DNA of 64,000 nt from Poronia punctata (Eukaryota > Ascomycota > Sordariomycetes > Xylariales > Xylariaceae). Shown one piece after another: positions 14,220-24,717 of the stretch. The notes under the pieces were generated by a model. That model ran no database searches. It saw nothing but the letters and a program-made list of their open reading frames with translations, and was not told the DNA's origin. Location: contig MU401495.1 in the NCBI GenBank assembly GCA_022579005.1, positions 12,535-76,534 of the forward strand, read 5' to 3'. The translations under genes and the position numbers were made by a program. The stretch's first letter is position 1. Each line of letters opens with the position of its first letter.

Positions 14220-16596
14220 AGCAAAGTGGTGGGTGTAAAGTGAGCTGGAAAAGGGGGTCAACAGATGTCCGATATTGCGTCTTTTGGTCGCAGAATTATG
14301 GGTTTTTTTTTTTCAATGTTAGAGGGAATGGGATTCATTTCGTTGATACCCCGTCATTAGATTGTTAGGTTCTGTTTTATTCGCTCACCTTTGTTTCTTA
14401 CTTGCTCGACCATCTCCTAATAGAAAACTCCATAAACACGTTTGTCTTTAGACCTGTATTAATCATGTTTTATTGCTACACCATTTACTGTTCCTACCTG
14501 TGTCGCCTGTGTAGCCTCCACCGAGCACCGGACCGCAAATACTTGTTATGCTCTACTCAGGGGGTTCAGTGTATTTTATACCAAGTCTATGTCGCGTTCT
14601 TGGGGTATATATGAGAAGACAGCAAGAGCACAAACATCTTTTCCACTAGGTCTCCGTCCTGCCCAATATTGGCTGATAGCAGCGTCCGAGTGCTCCTATT
14701 CTAGCCATCTCCCTTCCGAACAATGACTTTACTATATCGTAACAGTACAGAAATAGGTGTCTCCTTTACCCCAAAGTTGCACTCGTAGGCACGATATTCG
14801 GGATTATAATTAGATTTACGGGGCAACTTTGTTAGCTTATCACTTTAACCAGAGCCACTGCAGAGTGCGCGTTCTGACAGCAGTCATTCAGCACCTCGGC
14901 CACCAATTAGATTAAAGGTTTTTGTCAGAGTTTTCTCCTAAAACTCATGGCTTGTACTAGTACCCTCTTTTCCCCCTATCTTCGTGTACCCATAACCCCA
15001 TGGTATCCGTATTTTCTACCTAACTGCTAGGGACCCTGGTAGTATCAGTACGTCCTCCCTTGGCAGCTTAGACGGGGACCCCATGCTCAATGGCTCCACA
15101 TGCGGATCCAAATGATAGCCAATCAGATGTGTTGTAATAATAATCACCGTCAGAATTCAGTTCCCTGATAGGTAGACTAGTAGATAATTCTTAGATCAGC
15201 AAAGCCGCTTCCGGGCTTATTCCAGAAATCCTCCATCGCAAGTATATGCCATATGCCATAGTCGTGTTCGTTTACCAAATCTGGAGTACGCAGGCTTGAA
15301 GAGAGGCAGGATCGAGAGTACCGGTTTGGAGGAGGGGAAAAAATAGGCCCCAGACTGGATGTCGACACGGCGAGCTCAGGTCCTATCTATACATTCATCA
15401 TAGTGGACATCGTGGCATTTTGACAAGGTTTGAGCGGTGACTAAGATTTGACGGTTGACAGGCTAGGCCCGCCAACATCAACCTCTCGATCCTAATCTTC
15501 TTCGTTAAGCCACACCGACGAACGGTCCCCCCAAACCCATCTCATCCCTACATACTATCTACTAGGCTACTTACAAGCCAAGTCAGCATTCCAGCGACCT
15601 ACCATCCAGTAATCCGGCCATCTCGTAATCAGATTATCTCCATCCTGGACCTGGGCATCTACTGTATCATTAATCAAGCTGCGCTGCCTCTGCTTGATTC
15701 TAGCCTTTGCCACCGTATTGGTCTCGCCTCTATTCGTTTCCATGATCCATCATCCTTTTGTCCTCTTTCGTACCTGGATTTCCAGCCTACGTTTTACCTA
15801 CTTCACATTCACTACGGGCTGGGGATACCACTACTTTGTAGCCCTCTAAGCTACATCTTCAAATGCCAAAATAACGTGCAGTTGAACCAGAGCCAGGTCA
15901 TCCGTGGCTTGCGTTTTCCTCTACCCTCATCTGCCTGCCCAAATCTTCCACGGAAACCTTTCATCATCATTTTCGTCCTTCCAACGTAAGTGACCTTGTC
16001 TGATTAAAACAAGCATGGCTTCAGATATGTCTATGCCACGTTTACTCCCCCACTCGAAATACCTTTTGCTCTCCTTTCCTTCCTGCATCTTTAAATCCAT
16101 TCCGACCTTTCCTGAAGATGCCTGAGGAGACCGTGTGTTATCTGTCGCTTGTAGTTGCAGCGAAAACGGAAGCCAGCTCGGGGATGAGCTCGAATAATTC
16201 ACCGAAGTGCGAGATCGATCGCTCTATTTACAGATATGGGCGATATCTTCCTGCGGCCTGCGGCCTGCGGCCTTCACCCCTTAGTATCGCTCCCGAGTCG
16301 CCCGTGGAGAGGCCTTTCCTACAAGGTATACTCTTCTGTTTATGATGGCATATAGGTAGTTGCTACCAACGAGTCCAATGGGTCGTACCTCCCTTTGTTG
16401 GACGTTGGTAGCTCCTTTGCACTTCATAAGTCGGCGCTCGGATTGTTTTCCTAGGCACATCCCACATACAAACTTCCCTACCGCAAATTCGGGACCGGCG
16501 CGAGACTAACGTGTTACTACAGTACTTTGCCCTTTGCGATCCGATGTCTACGACCGGGCAATTGTAATCTTCCACCTAGTAAGCCTGAGGCAGGTC
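14220..16596. other. Intergenic region and probable leader of the GATA-factor gene
   Basis: About 2.4 kb without a convincing gene. The first few hundred bases are dynein 3' flank. The segment at about 15480-16110 is C/T-rich and looks like a long transcribed leader. A short open frame at 16118-16325 ends in a GT donor (GTATAC at 16326). A strong branch site plus acceptor (ACTAAC...CTACAG) ends at 16522, and joining the two would enter the GATA-factor frame. That leaves either an extra N-terminal exon or a spliced leader as possibilities. Confidence 0.5.
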
Positions 16597-18355
16597 ATGC
16601 GGCAATCACCGCCTAATATCACGAGTAGTATCACGAGGGGCGAGCCGGCGTCGAGGAGGACAGCTCTCCCTTCGCGTCCCACCGCAAGTACTCATCTATC
16701 CGAGCCCGTCATCTTCGGCAGCACTTCTTCACCGACGGGGTCAACAAGCCCTGCCGCACCAAGCATCGGCGTTTCCTCAGAAGGACCCAGTCCCTCGTTG
16801 AACGCCTTCGAAAGGGTCAACTCCAACAGTCCGTCGCCATTTGAAGTAGCCCAACAAGAGCCGCTGTTGCGAACAAATGCGTCGTCAGCCACAGTTAGCC
16901 AAAGCGGCCAGGTTTGCAGGTACGTTTCGTCGAAATCAGCAGTCTATGCAGGGACTAATGATGGAGCAGCAACTGCGGGACTACCAGAACACCGCTTTGG
17001 AGACGTTCACCCCAAGGGTCTACAATATGTAACGCATGCGGCCTATATTTAAAGGCCAGGAATTTAGCCCGCCCAACCAACCTCAAACGTCCCCCATCGT
17101 TAGTGACTACAACGCAACCTAGAGGTCCCGACAGACCGGCCCCCCCATCCTATTCGCACGGAAACACCGCCAACGTCCCCGGTGCTACCTATGTAGCTGC
17201 GGATCAGACTCCTTCGGGCTCCTGTCCAGGTGGTGGACGATGTAATGGCACTGGTGGTGCCGACGGGTGCGGTGGCTGCCCAGCCTACAACAATAGAATT
17301 GCGAAGAGCGCACAACTCCAAGGCCAACTTGCCACCCCGGCAGCTGACACCACGTGCGGGGATAGTCTAGCGCCCATAGATGTCAACGCGCTGGAGGAAA
17401 AGACGACGCCACGGAATACGACGGTAGTGATCGCTTGTCAAAACTGTGAGACAACCATCACGCCCCTTTGGCGCCGTGACGAGGTTGGGCATACGATATG
17501 TAACGCATGTGGTTAGTCGGTCCTAAGAAATACATGCTGCTCTACTGCTAATGCTAAAACTATGCAGGGCTATATTACAAGCTGCACGGGTTTCATCGGC
17601 CAGTAACGATGAAGAAGTCGATCATAAAGCGAAGAAAGCGTGTGCTGCCGGTTAGCCAGGAGGAGGCCATGGTCGATGTAGACGACGCGATGTTTGTGTA
17701 CGCGGTGGGACAACGAAGTCGGTATACCGAATCCGAGACAGAACGAGGCAGTATAAACGAAGATGGATCTGTGAATCTCGGGCTACGGCGTAAGGCCGAT
17801 CATCGCTTGACGCTGTTGTCCGAACCATTGCATTCCGGACAAGGATCCACGCCTGTTCCTATGCTGGAATCCAAGTCATACCACACATCGCAGACATTGC
17901 ACCCATTTACCGGTCCAGACTCGGCAGTGGACGACAACCGGCTACCGCCTTTAACTTCCATCATGAGCGATCGCCAATCTTCCATCTCGCCCGCGTCATT
18001 TATGACCTCGTCCCGGAGGAAGCGCTCATTATCGGTAACCGACTCCGACGCTCCAGGCAGCGAATTCAACGCCATGGATACGAAGCGGTTGTCATCGATA
18101 AATTCGATATTAAATCCGGACGACGGGTCAGAACTTTCAAGGCTACGTTCTCCACCAACGGCATGGGTGACCGAGCCTAGTCCCGGCCAGTTTTCGATTA
18201 CATCGAGCATGGTGCCGAGCATGCACTCGCGGGAGGTGACGGCCGAACCGGAAAGGTCTATAGCAGATAGACGAGCGGCATTACTACAGGAAGCGGAGCG
18301 TATGCGCGAGATACTTGCCGCGAAAGAGAGGGAGTTGGCGGCGCTTGGGGATTAA
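16597..18355 (+). CDS. sreA: SreA/SRE-type GATA factor (iron-responsive repressor)
   Basis: Family members repress siderophore synthesis and reductive iron uptake when iron is plentiful, binding GATA-type sites in the nucleus. Exons are 16597-16919, 16970-17511 and 17568-18355, giving 550 aa, normal for the family. Finger 1 starts at Cys107 as CSNCGTTRTPLWRR and ends with CNAC; the 50-nt intron splits it between its first two cysteines. The cysteine-rich linker near residues 193-209 (CPGGGRC...CGGC) is the signature separating SreA/URBS1 from nitrogen GATA factors and is linked to iron sensing. Finger 2 starts at Cys264 (CQNCETTITPLWRR), and its tail is interrupted by the second intron. A basic stretch follows finger 2, and the protein ends in a short coiled coil (about 515-548). 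The start is the first in-frame ATG giving a family-typical length; an upstream exon at 16118-16325 joins in phase and remains possible. No siderophore genes lie nearby. Confidence 0.93.
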
Positions 18356-19737
18356 GAGCACAGTGACCACCCACTGCCACGGTCTGTATGTTGAAGAATG
18401 GTGGGTAACATAACGACCCCTTAACTAACCCCCCGGGTGACTATTGCTTATAGGCATAGGTTCGATCCCTACCCAGCTCTCAGGCAGGTTGGTCCTAACA
18501 CCAGAATACAGCCTCATGTAGCCAACGCAGCCAATTCCAACGCAGTTGGTAACACCTTGGCATGACCTAAAACGTCACAATAAAGCAGAAACGAAAAATA
18601 TCCCAACGGGACAGGTTTGCTTTATGAAACCCACCGGCTGTTCTCTAATTGGTAAGGATTCCACCCCACAAGCAACACGCTACCGTGTGGTTTATGGCAG
18701 GGATGTCACGGGCCATAAGCAGAAGCAATAAACATCGCTACCGAACACCGCCTAAGAAGAGTGGTTATACGTTGGAGCACCCAGCTAGATTAAGCTAGGA
18801 AGACGACCATAACTTAATAAACTACAGTACGCGAGAGAATGATGGAGTAATGAAATTAATATGCATTTGGCGTCCAACGGAGGGTATTTGGTCTGCAGGG
18901 GCCAAAACAAAGGACATACGGCGTTAGAAGTTAGGGGAAAGTATTATGTATAAGAACGAGGAGTCTTCAGTTATAATCTCCTGGACAAAGCATTAGATGT
19001 CGTGAAATTCATATCCATTGCTTTAGGTTTACTATGAACAGCCAAGGTATACATTACCTAACCTACCTTGGTTGTTGATCTTGTTGATGCTGTGGTCTTT
19101 TGAATGTCTCGTCCTAGATCGCAACAGAATCCGTTCTACTTGATGGTTCACTTTTGGACCATGTTTGTATGTATCCATGCATAGATACTTACATGTATTC
19201 ACCTGCCTCAATTACGTGTCCGGTTCTTGATATTATAATTTGACGGACTTTACACGTCTCGGTCAATGTAGGCAACATTTCAACAGAGCTGATGATATAC
19301 TTACCTACCTTTGACCAGCCCATCAAAGACATATATTTTATTTGGCCGTCGCTATATTGACGGGGGACAGTACGACAAGCGCAACCGCAGGAAAGTGGCA
19401 AAAGGAGGAGATACTAGTTGAGTTAGGTTCATAGAAAGGAGCTTTGGTCTATTGTTTAGAACTCACTTATCGATCCGCGACAAAACGATTGCTGCCCGCC
19501 TGGCCCCTGCCCAATCCCCGTCCCTGGACCGCCTAATATTAAGGGTATAGGAGACATAAGAACGAAGCGTCGCCTCCTGTATGTAACGAGGCTTCGTATG
19601 TGTGTGTGTGTGAGAGAATGTCAAAAGAGAGAGACAGAGAGAAAATCCCGACCCTGCGTATATCCCCCTTTTTTTAGCTTCCTTTTTTTTTTTTACGTGT
19701 TGTTTTTGTTTGGGCATAATCAGCTAAGTAAGTAAGC
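18356..19737. other. Convergent intergenic region
   Basis: About 1.4 kb between the converging GATA-factor and J-protein genes. It contains short GT and GA runs near 19598-19642 and T-rich runs near 19668-19712. A sequence resembling a tRNA T-arm occurs near 18456-18470, but no complete tRNA fold was found. Nothing else is seen. Confidence 0.6.
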
Positions 19738-20609
19738 TCAACCAATAGGCTTCAACTTCTTCTTTTTCTTCTTGCCGTTCTCGCCACTACCGCCGCCCCC
19801 TGTTGTTGTTGTTGTTGTGGTCGTTGTCGTCGTTGTTGATTTCCCCCCCTTTTGGAACTGCCGCCAGCTACTTATCCGCTGATCGCGCGTCGACTCCCAG
19901 TCCTGTTCGTGCTGGCGTTTCCGCTTCCGGGCCTCGAGCTCCTCGTCGACCTTCCGCTGCTCGCGACCCTCTTCCTGCATCTGGGCCTTCATCTGGCGCT
20001 TTCGTCGCATCTCGTTATCGATCAGTACCTCGCGCGTCTTGTCGCGCCATTTCCGCGCAAAGGATTCTGTCTTGAGTTCGGGACTGTCGACGGTCCAGTT
20101 GTTCTCGCGGATCAACAACATGCGCGCGTCGGCTATGGCTTCGTCTAGTTGCTCGCGGTGCTTCTCGTCCATTAGTTCCGTCTGGGCCTTCTTCAACCGG
20201 TCGAAGGCGTCGGGGGCGAGCGGGTTCTTGGTCTTGTCAGGATGGATTAGGAGGGATTTCTTCCGGTAGGTTATCTTGATGTCGGATTCTGGGACGCCCG
20301 GTTGGAGGTCTAGGACGGCGTAACTGTTTGGGAGGTGGGGGGGTTAGACTAGTTGATGGGGATAGATGGATTAGTTGGAGCTGGATGACGAAAGGGGACT
20401 TTACGCATCGAGACGGAAGGCTTTTAGGATACGGTCTATCTCGGAATCCTATTTATTAATTGTGTTAGCAACTTGATCGAGGGGGATGGGTTTTTTGACT
20501 ATGGAATATCCAGACTTGCCTTGTCGAACTCCTTGGCCTCTGATTCCAATACATCGAGCGCATCTTTGTCGTCGACGGAGACCGGAGCCTCGACATCGTC
20601 TGCCGGCAT
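19738..20609 (-). CDS. spf31: DNAJC8/Spf31-type J-domain protein, spliceosome-associated
   Basis: J-domain cochaperone of the DNAJC8/Spf31 family, found with spliceosomal particles. Exons on the minus strand are 20609-20520, 20448-20405 and 20323-19738, giving 239 aa, usual for the family. Intron 1 (20519-20449) starts with GCAAGT, so it is a GC-AG intron; the nearby GT at 20515 would break the conserved reading frame. Intron 2 (20404-20324) is GT-AG. The protein runs from an acidic N-terminus to DSEIDRILKAF, then a J domain with YRKKSLLIHPDKTKNP (HPD present) and a long charged helix. It ends in a basic lysine-rich tail preceded by a poly-threonine run encoded by a GTT-type microsatellite at about 19801-19838. 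It shares a 582-bp divergent promoter with DBP10. Confidence 0.93.
19801..19838. repeat. Trinucleotide repeat encoding poly-Thr
   Basis: TGT/GTT-type triplet run inside the J-protein coding sequence, read on the minus strand as about 12 threonines before a Gly/Lys-rich tail. It is probably length-variable between strains. Confidence 0.85.
20449..20519 (-). other. GC-AG intron
   Basis: Minus-strand intron with donor AAG|GCAAGT, internal GCTAACA branch-like site and acceptor AAATAG|G. Using the GC donor keeps ...EFDK joined to DSEID..., as expected for the family. Using the adjacent GT shifts the frame. GC donors normally have an otherwise near-perfect donor consensus, as here. Confidence 0.85.
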
Positions 20610-21191
20610 CGTCTATTCTCAATTCTGATAACAACTGGTCCGTCTCTCGAGTTCGATTAGGATATCGTCGCAGGCGTCAAAAGATGCGGGTTGACGGGGT
20701 TATATGGCTTTCAAAGGTATTTGGAACTTGTAGCAGGGAATACTCGTAGAACTTCATAGCATGAAGTCAATACCCAAGCACAGGCCGAACACTTTAACAG
20801 CTGCTAGCCTTGAACCTGGTGGAGGAAGTGGGGCCCCCGGATCTTATCAGATGTCCTCAAACACTGCCTAAATAACAGCACGTATCTTATTGTTACACTA
20901 TGTACTTGGCGTGCTCTACTTCTTTGCAGGGTACATAGCACTTGTTATTGGTACTGTAGATAGTACTAGACATGTCCCTTTGTAGCTTGTCGATAACCAA
21001 AAAAAGTTGTCCGGCAAACGGCCCCACCTAAAATTACATGCGCCTGTCACATTGCGATACCATACAAGAGCCGCCAACTATAGGTAGAGTTGTTCTGTAT
21101 GTTATTATACTGCGACCTACTACCATCTCACTTTGCGGTTTAAAATTTTCATGTGAGATTCAAATACATGTGAAATTGCAGCGGATAAAAA
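20610..21191. promoter_or_regulatory. Divergent promoter between J-protein and DBP10 genes
   Basis: 582 bp separate two divergent start codons, so the region must hold both promoters. It is A/T-richer than the flanking coding sequence. No individual operator can be assigned by eye. Confidence 0.65.
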
Positions 21192-24100
21192 ATGCCTCGC
21201 GCCGTATCACCGGCTCTCTCGGAGAATGAGATTGATATTCTCGGTTCTCTACTCACCGATGGAAAGGAGACGGCTCACGTGAAACCCAAGCATGTCGAGG
21301 TGCGAGATGGCTTCGGTTTCGACGCTACTGAACTCCTGGGCGGAGAGGACGTGGAAGATGAGGGGGATGATGGGGATGAAGCTTTCATCGCCTTGAAGCA
21401 GGCTGCTGCCTTTCGAAAAAATACGAATTTGAAAGGCAACTCGTTGAAAAAGGGTGGAGGGTTCCAAGCTATGGGTGAATATCTCGACTTTCCTTGGACG
21501 ATTCTCTCTTTCTGACCGCTATATATCATCTAGGTCTCAATGGAAACCTCCTTAGAGCAATTGCAAAGAAAGGCTTCAAGGTGCCGACGCCGATTCAAAG
21601 GAAGACTATCCCCCTGATATTACAGCGGAAAGATGTGAGCCCTCTCTTTCTCTCATCATAATCATGTCTCCTATGCATGTGCTCACGTATATCGCTCAGC
21701 TCCTGGCCATGGCTAGAACGGGTTCCGGAAAGACGGCCGCTTTCCTGATCCCCATGGTTCAAACTCTCAAAGCTCATTCGGCCAATATGGGTGCACGTGC
21801 CCTGATTCTCAGTCCCAGTCGTGAGCTCGCTATCCAGACTCTAGCCGTCACCAAAGATTTCACTCGCGGCACGGATCTCAAGACGATGCTGTGCGTTGGA
21901 GGCGACTCCCTAGACGAACAGTTTGCCAACATGAGCGCGAATCCGGACATCATCATTGCCACGCCGGGTAGATTTCTGCATCTCTTGGTCGAGATGAACT
22001 TGAATGTGACGGGGCTATCTAGGATGCAGTACGTCGTCTTTGACGAGGCTGATCGTCTTTTCGAAATGGGTTTCGCAGCCCAGCTCCAGGAAATTCTCCA
22101 TTCGTTGCCGCCTACACGACAGACCCTGCTCTTTTCCGCCACTCTTCCCTCTTCCGTCACCGAATTCGTCAGGGCCGGCTGTCAGGACCCTATTCTTATC
22201 CGGTTGGATGCCGATACAAAAGTCAGTCCCGATCTCGAGGCGGCCGTTTTCAGCGTCAAGGGAGCCGAGAAACTCGGGACGTTATTACACATTTTGCATG
22301 ATGTCATCAAGATGCCCACCGGCGTGCCGGAAACGTCCGAGAAGGCGGAAGCAGCATCGAAGAAAAGAAAGCGGGGAGGCGTCGACGGTGGTACGGGAAA
22401 GGAGAAGCCCAGTCCGCATTCAACCATCATCTTCACCTCGACGAAGCACGACGTAGAGTTCCTCCAGACGATGCTCAACAAGGCCGGCTTTGCTGTTTCG
22501 TATGTCTACGGTGCCCTGGATCAGACGGCGAGAAATACGCAGGTGGACAACTTTCGGAGAGGAAGGACCAATATCTTGGTAGTCACTGATGTGGCTGCGA
22601 GAGGTATCGATATTCCTCTGTAAGTCTAACCATCCCTTTCGGAAACCGTTCCTTTCACCTTCCACAATTCACTTTCATATCAAGCCTTGCTGTACCGGTT
22701 CACTGACACTCTATACTGCAGACTCTCAAACGCGATTAATTACAGCTTCCCTCCTACTCCCAAGCTATACAGTAAGTGGCATCATTGTTTTTATATTGCT
22801 CCTTTCACGCTCCCCAACATTCCAACGAAAGGTTCTTACTAAGCACCCCTCGTATAGTACACAGAGTCGGCCGTGTTGCCCGAGCAGGTATGCGGGGTTG
22901 GGCCTACAGTATCGTGAAGGAATCAGATGTCCCCTACCTCCTCGACCTCCAACTTTTCCTAGGGCAAAAACTGGTCCTCGGCAAGGATGGCAGCGGACAC
23001 GCAGATTTCAATGCAGATATGGTCGTCGGCGCGCCGACACGCAGCAGCATCGAGAATTACGCCGAATGGCTTAACAAGGTCTTGGCGGAAGATTCGGATC
23101 TGCGCGCACTCCAGACGGTCTCGGAAAAGGCAGAGAAACTGTACCTGAAAACACGAAATAGCGCGTCCAGCCAGAGCGCGAGGCGTTCGCGCGAGGTGGT
23201 CACGTCGAAAGGTTTCTCCCAGGTACATCCCATATACGGAAACGAGATCAGCGAGGCAGAAGACAGCCGGGCCGAGATGATGGCCAAGATTAGCGGTTTC
23301 AAGCCGCACGAGACAATATTTGAGATTCGGAGAACATCAAAGGGAGGGAAAAATAAGGAGGCTGAGATGGTGAAATCGATTCGAGAGCGCTTCGGCCCTC
23401 GTAGATCCACCAATGGACTAGACGCGGAAAAAGACGCCAAGAGACAGGAACTTGCGGACGGTTCGGAAGCCGGAGAGGCGGTAGAAGTTGACGAAGCAGA
23501 ACCTTTCGGTGCTGAACCCGACGACGAAGAGCCCGAAGCTTCCGACCACGAGATGGAAGACGCCGATGTCGATGTCGACGCCGGCGCTGATTCCGTTTCC
23601 GATTCTGATTCCGAGATGGAGGTCACAATATCCAACCACTACGAGAAAAGCGGGAAATCCCGCGGCAAACAAGGCGGGGAGGAGCCCGACTCGTTCCGCG
23701 ACCCCGAATTCATGGCATACGAGCCCAGATCCGTCAACGCGGCCGAGGAGCGCGCGTACGGCGTGCACAGCGGCGGCCAGTCCAACGCGAGCGGCAACTT
23801 CTTCGAGGCCGCCCGCAGCGCCACCTTCGACCTCAACAACGACGAGGGCGCCAAGTCGTTCGGCGTCCCCACCCGCGCCGGCCTGCGCTGGGACAAGAAG
23901 AACGCCAAGTACGTCTCCCGCACCAACGACGAGGACGGCAGCCGCGCCCAGGGCAAGAAGGCCGGCGTCAAGATGGTCCGCGGCGAGAGCGGCGTCAAGA
24001 TCGCCGCCAGCTTCCAGAGCGGCCGCTTCGAAAGGTGGAAGAAGGAGCAGCGCGTCCGTCTGCCCCGCATCGGCGAGACGGAGCGTCGCGGCCCGGGAAG

Positions 24101-24380
24101 TGTCGCCGCCACCGCCAAGCCCGGTCGCGGCGGCGTGTTGGGCGGTGGCAATGCCCGGTACAAGCACAAGCAGGAGAAGGCGCCCAAGGCGGCCGACAAG
24201 TACCGAGACGATTACCACGTGCGCAAGAAGCGCATAGAGGAGGCCAAGGAGAACCGGGTCGGACGCTTCAAAGATGGCGCCGGCAACAAGAAGGAGCTCA
24301 AGAACGCCGACGATATTCGCAAGGAGAGGAAGATCAAGGAACAGAAGAGGCTCAAGAACGCCAGGCCTTCGAAGAAATAG
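21192..24380 (+). CDS. DBP10: ATP-dependent RNA helicase Dbp10
   Basis: Nucleolar DEAD-box helicase needed for 60S ribosomal subunit assembly. Five exons: 21192-21474, 21534-21634, 21700-22619, 22722-22771 and 22858-24380, giving 958 aa. The four introns are 59, 65, 102 and 86 nt, all GT-AG. The Q motif (GFKVPTPIQ) lies near 107-115, motif I ARTGSGKT at 133-140, [12 protein letters not shown] near 240, FSATLP near 278, [10 protein letters not shown] near 427-436 and [10 protein letters not shown] near 453-462. A long acidic and then lysine-rich tail with a DBP10CT region follows, as in the family. An insert with KKRKR lies between the two RecA-like lobes. The 50-nt exon 4 carries the conserved [11 protein letters not shown] stretch. 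The C-terminal third of the gene is GC-rich, which creates long spurious frames on other strands. Confidence 0.97.
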
Positions 24381-24717
24381 GTGGCGCAGTTAGACATTTA
24401 GATCAAGGACATATAATAAAGAGTGACTCAGCAATCTTACGAGTATACAATAAAGAATAAACCATGTCACAAATATAAAGCGCCCCGAGAATCATGAACA
24501 ATATTCTTCAACGACTTCATAATCTATTTGCCCATAAAGCATAAGTCTATGGTTCCCGTGCCCATTGGATTAATACTCGAGTTGATGATAATTCATCAGT
24601 GATAGTACACGGTCATCGAACCACCCACCAACTACTCGTTACCATGATGTGCAGCAAAATGCTTCCCGCTATTATCAATTCCAGGGGCCCCCCCGCCTTC
24701 TACCGAACAGTAACCCG
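24381..24717. other. Convergent 3' region of DBP10 and RPN1
   Basis: 337 bp of A/T-rich sequence between two converging stop codons. AATAAA-like words near 24415 and 24450 are candidate poly(A) signals for DBP10. No gene is seen. Confidence 0.6.

Noticed and set aside
18390..18475. tRNA-like segment with GGTTCGATCC-type T-arm near 18460
   Set aside because: Possible acceptor pairing is imperfect, position 8 is not T, and no D-arm or anticodon arm could be built.
23418..24237. Long open frames of about 190-270 codons on other frames and strands over the 3' part of DBP10
   Set aside because: They are shadows of GC-rich, third-position-biased DBP10 coding sequence and are low-complexity, without domain character.
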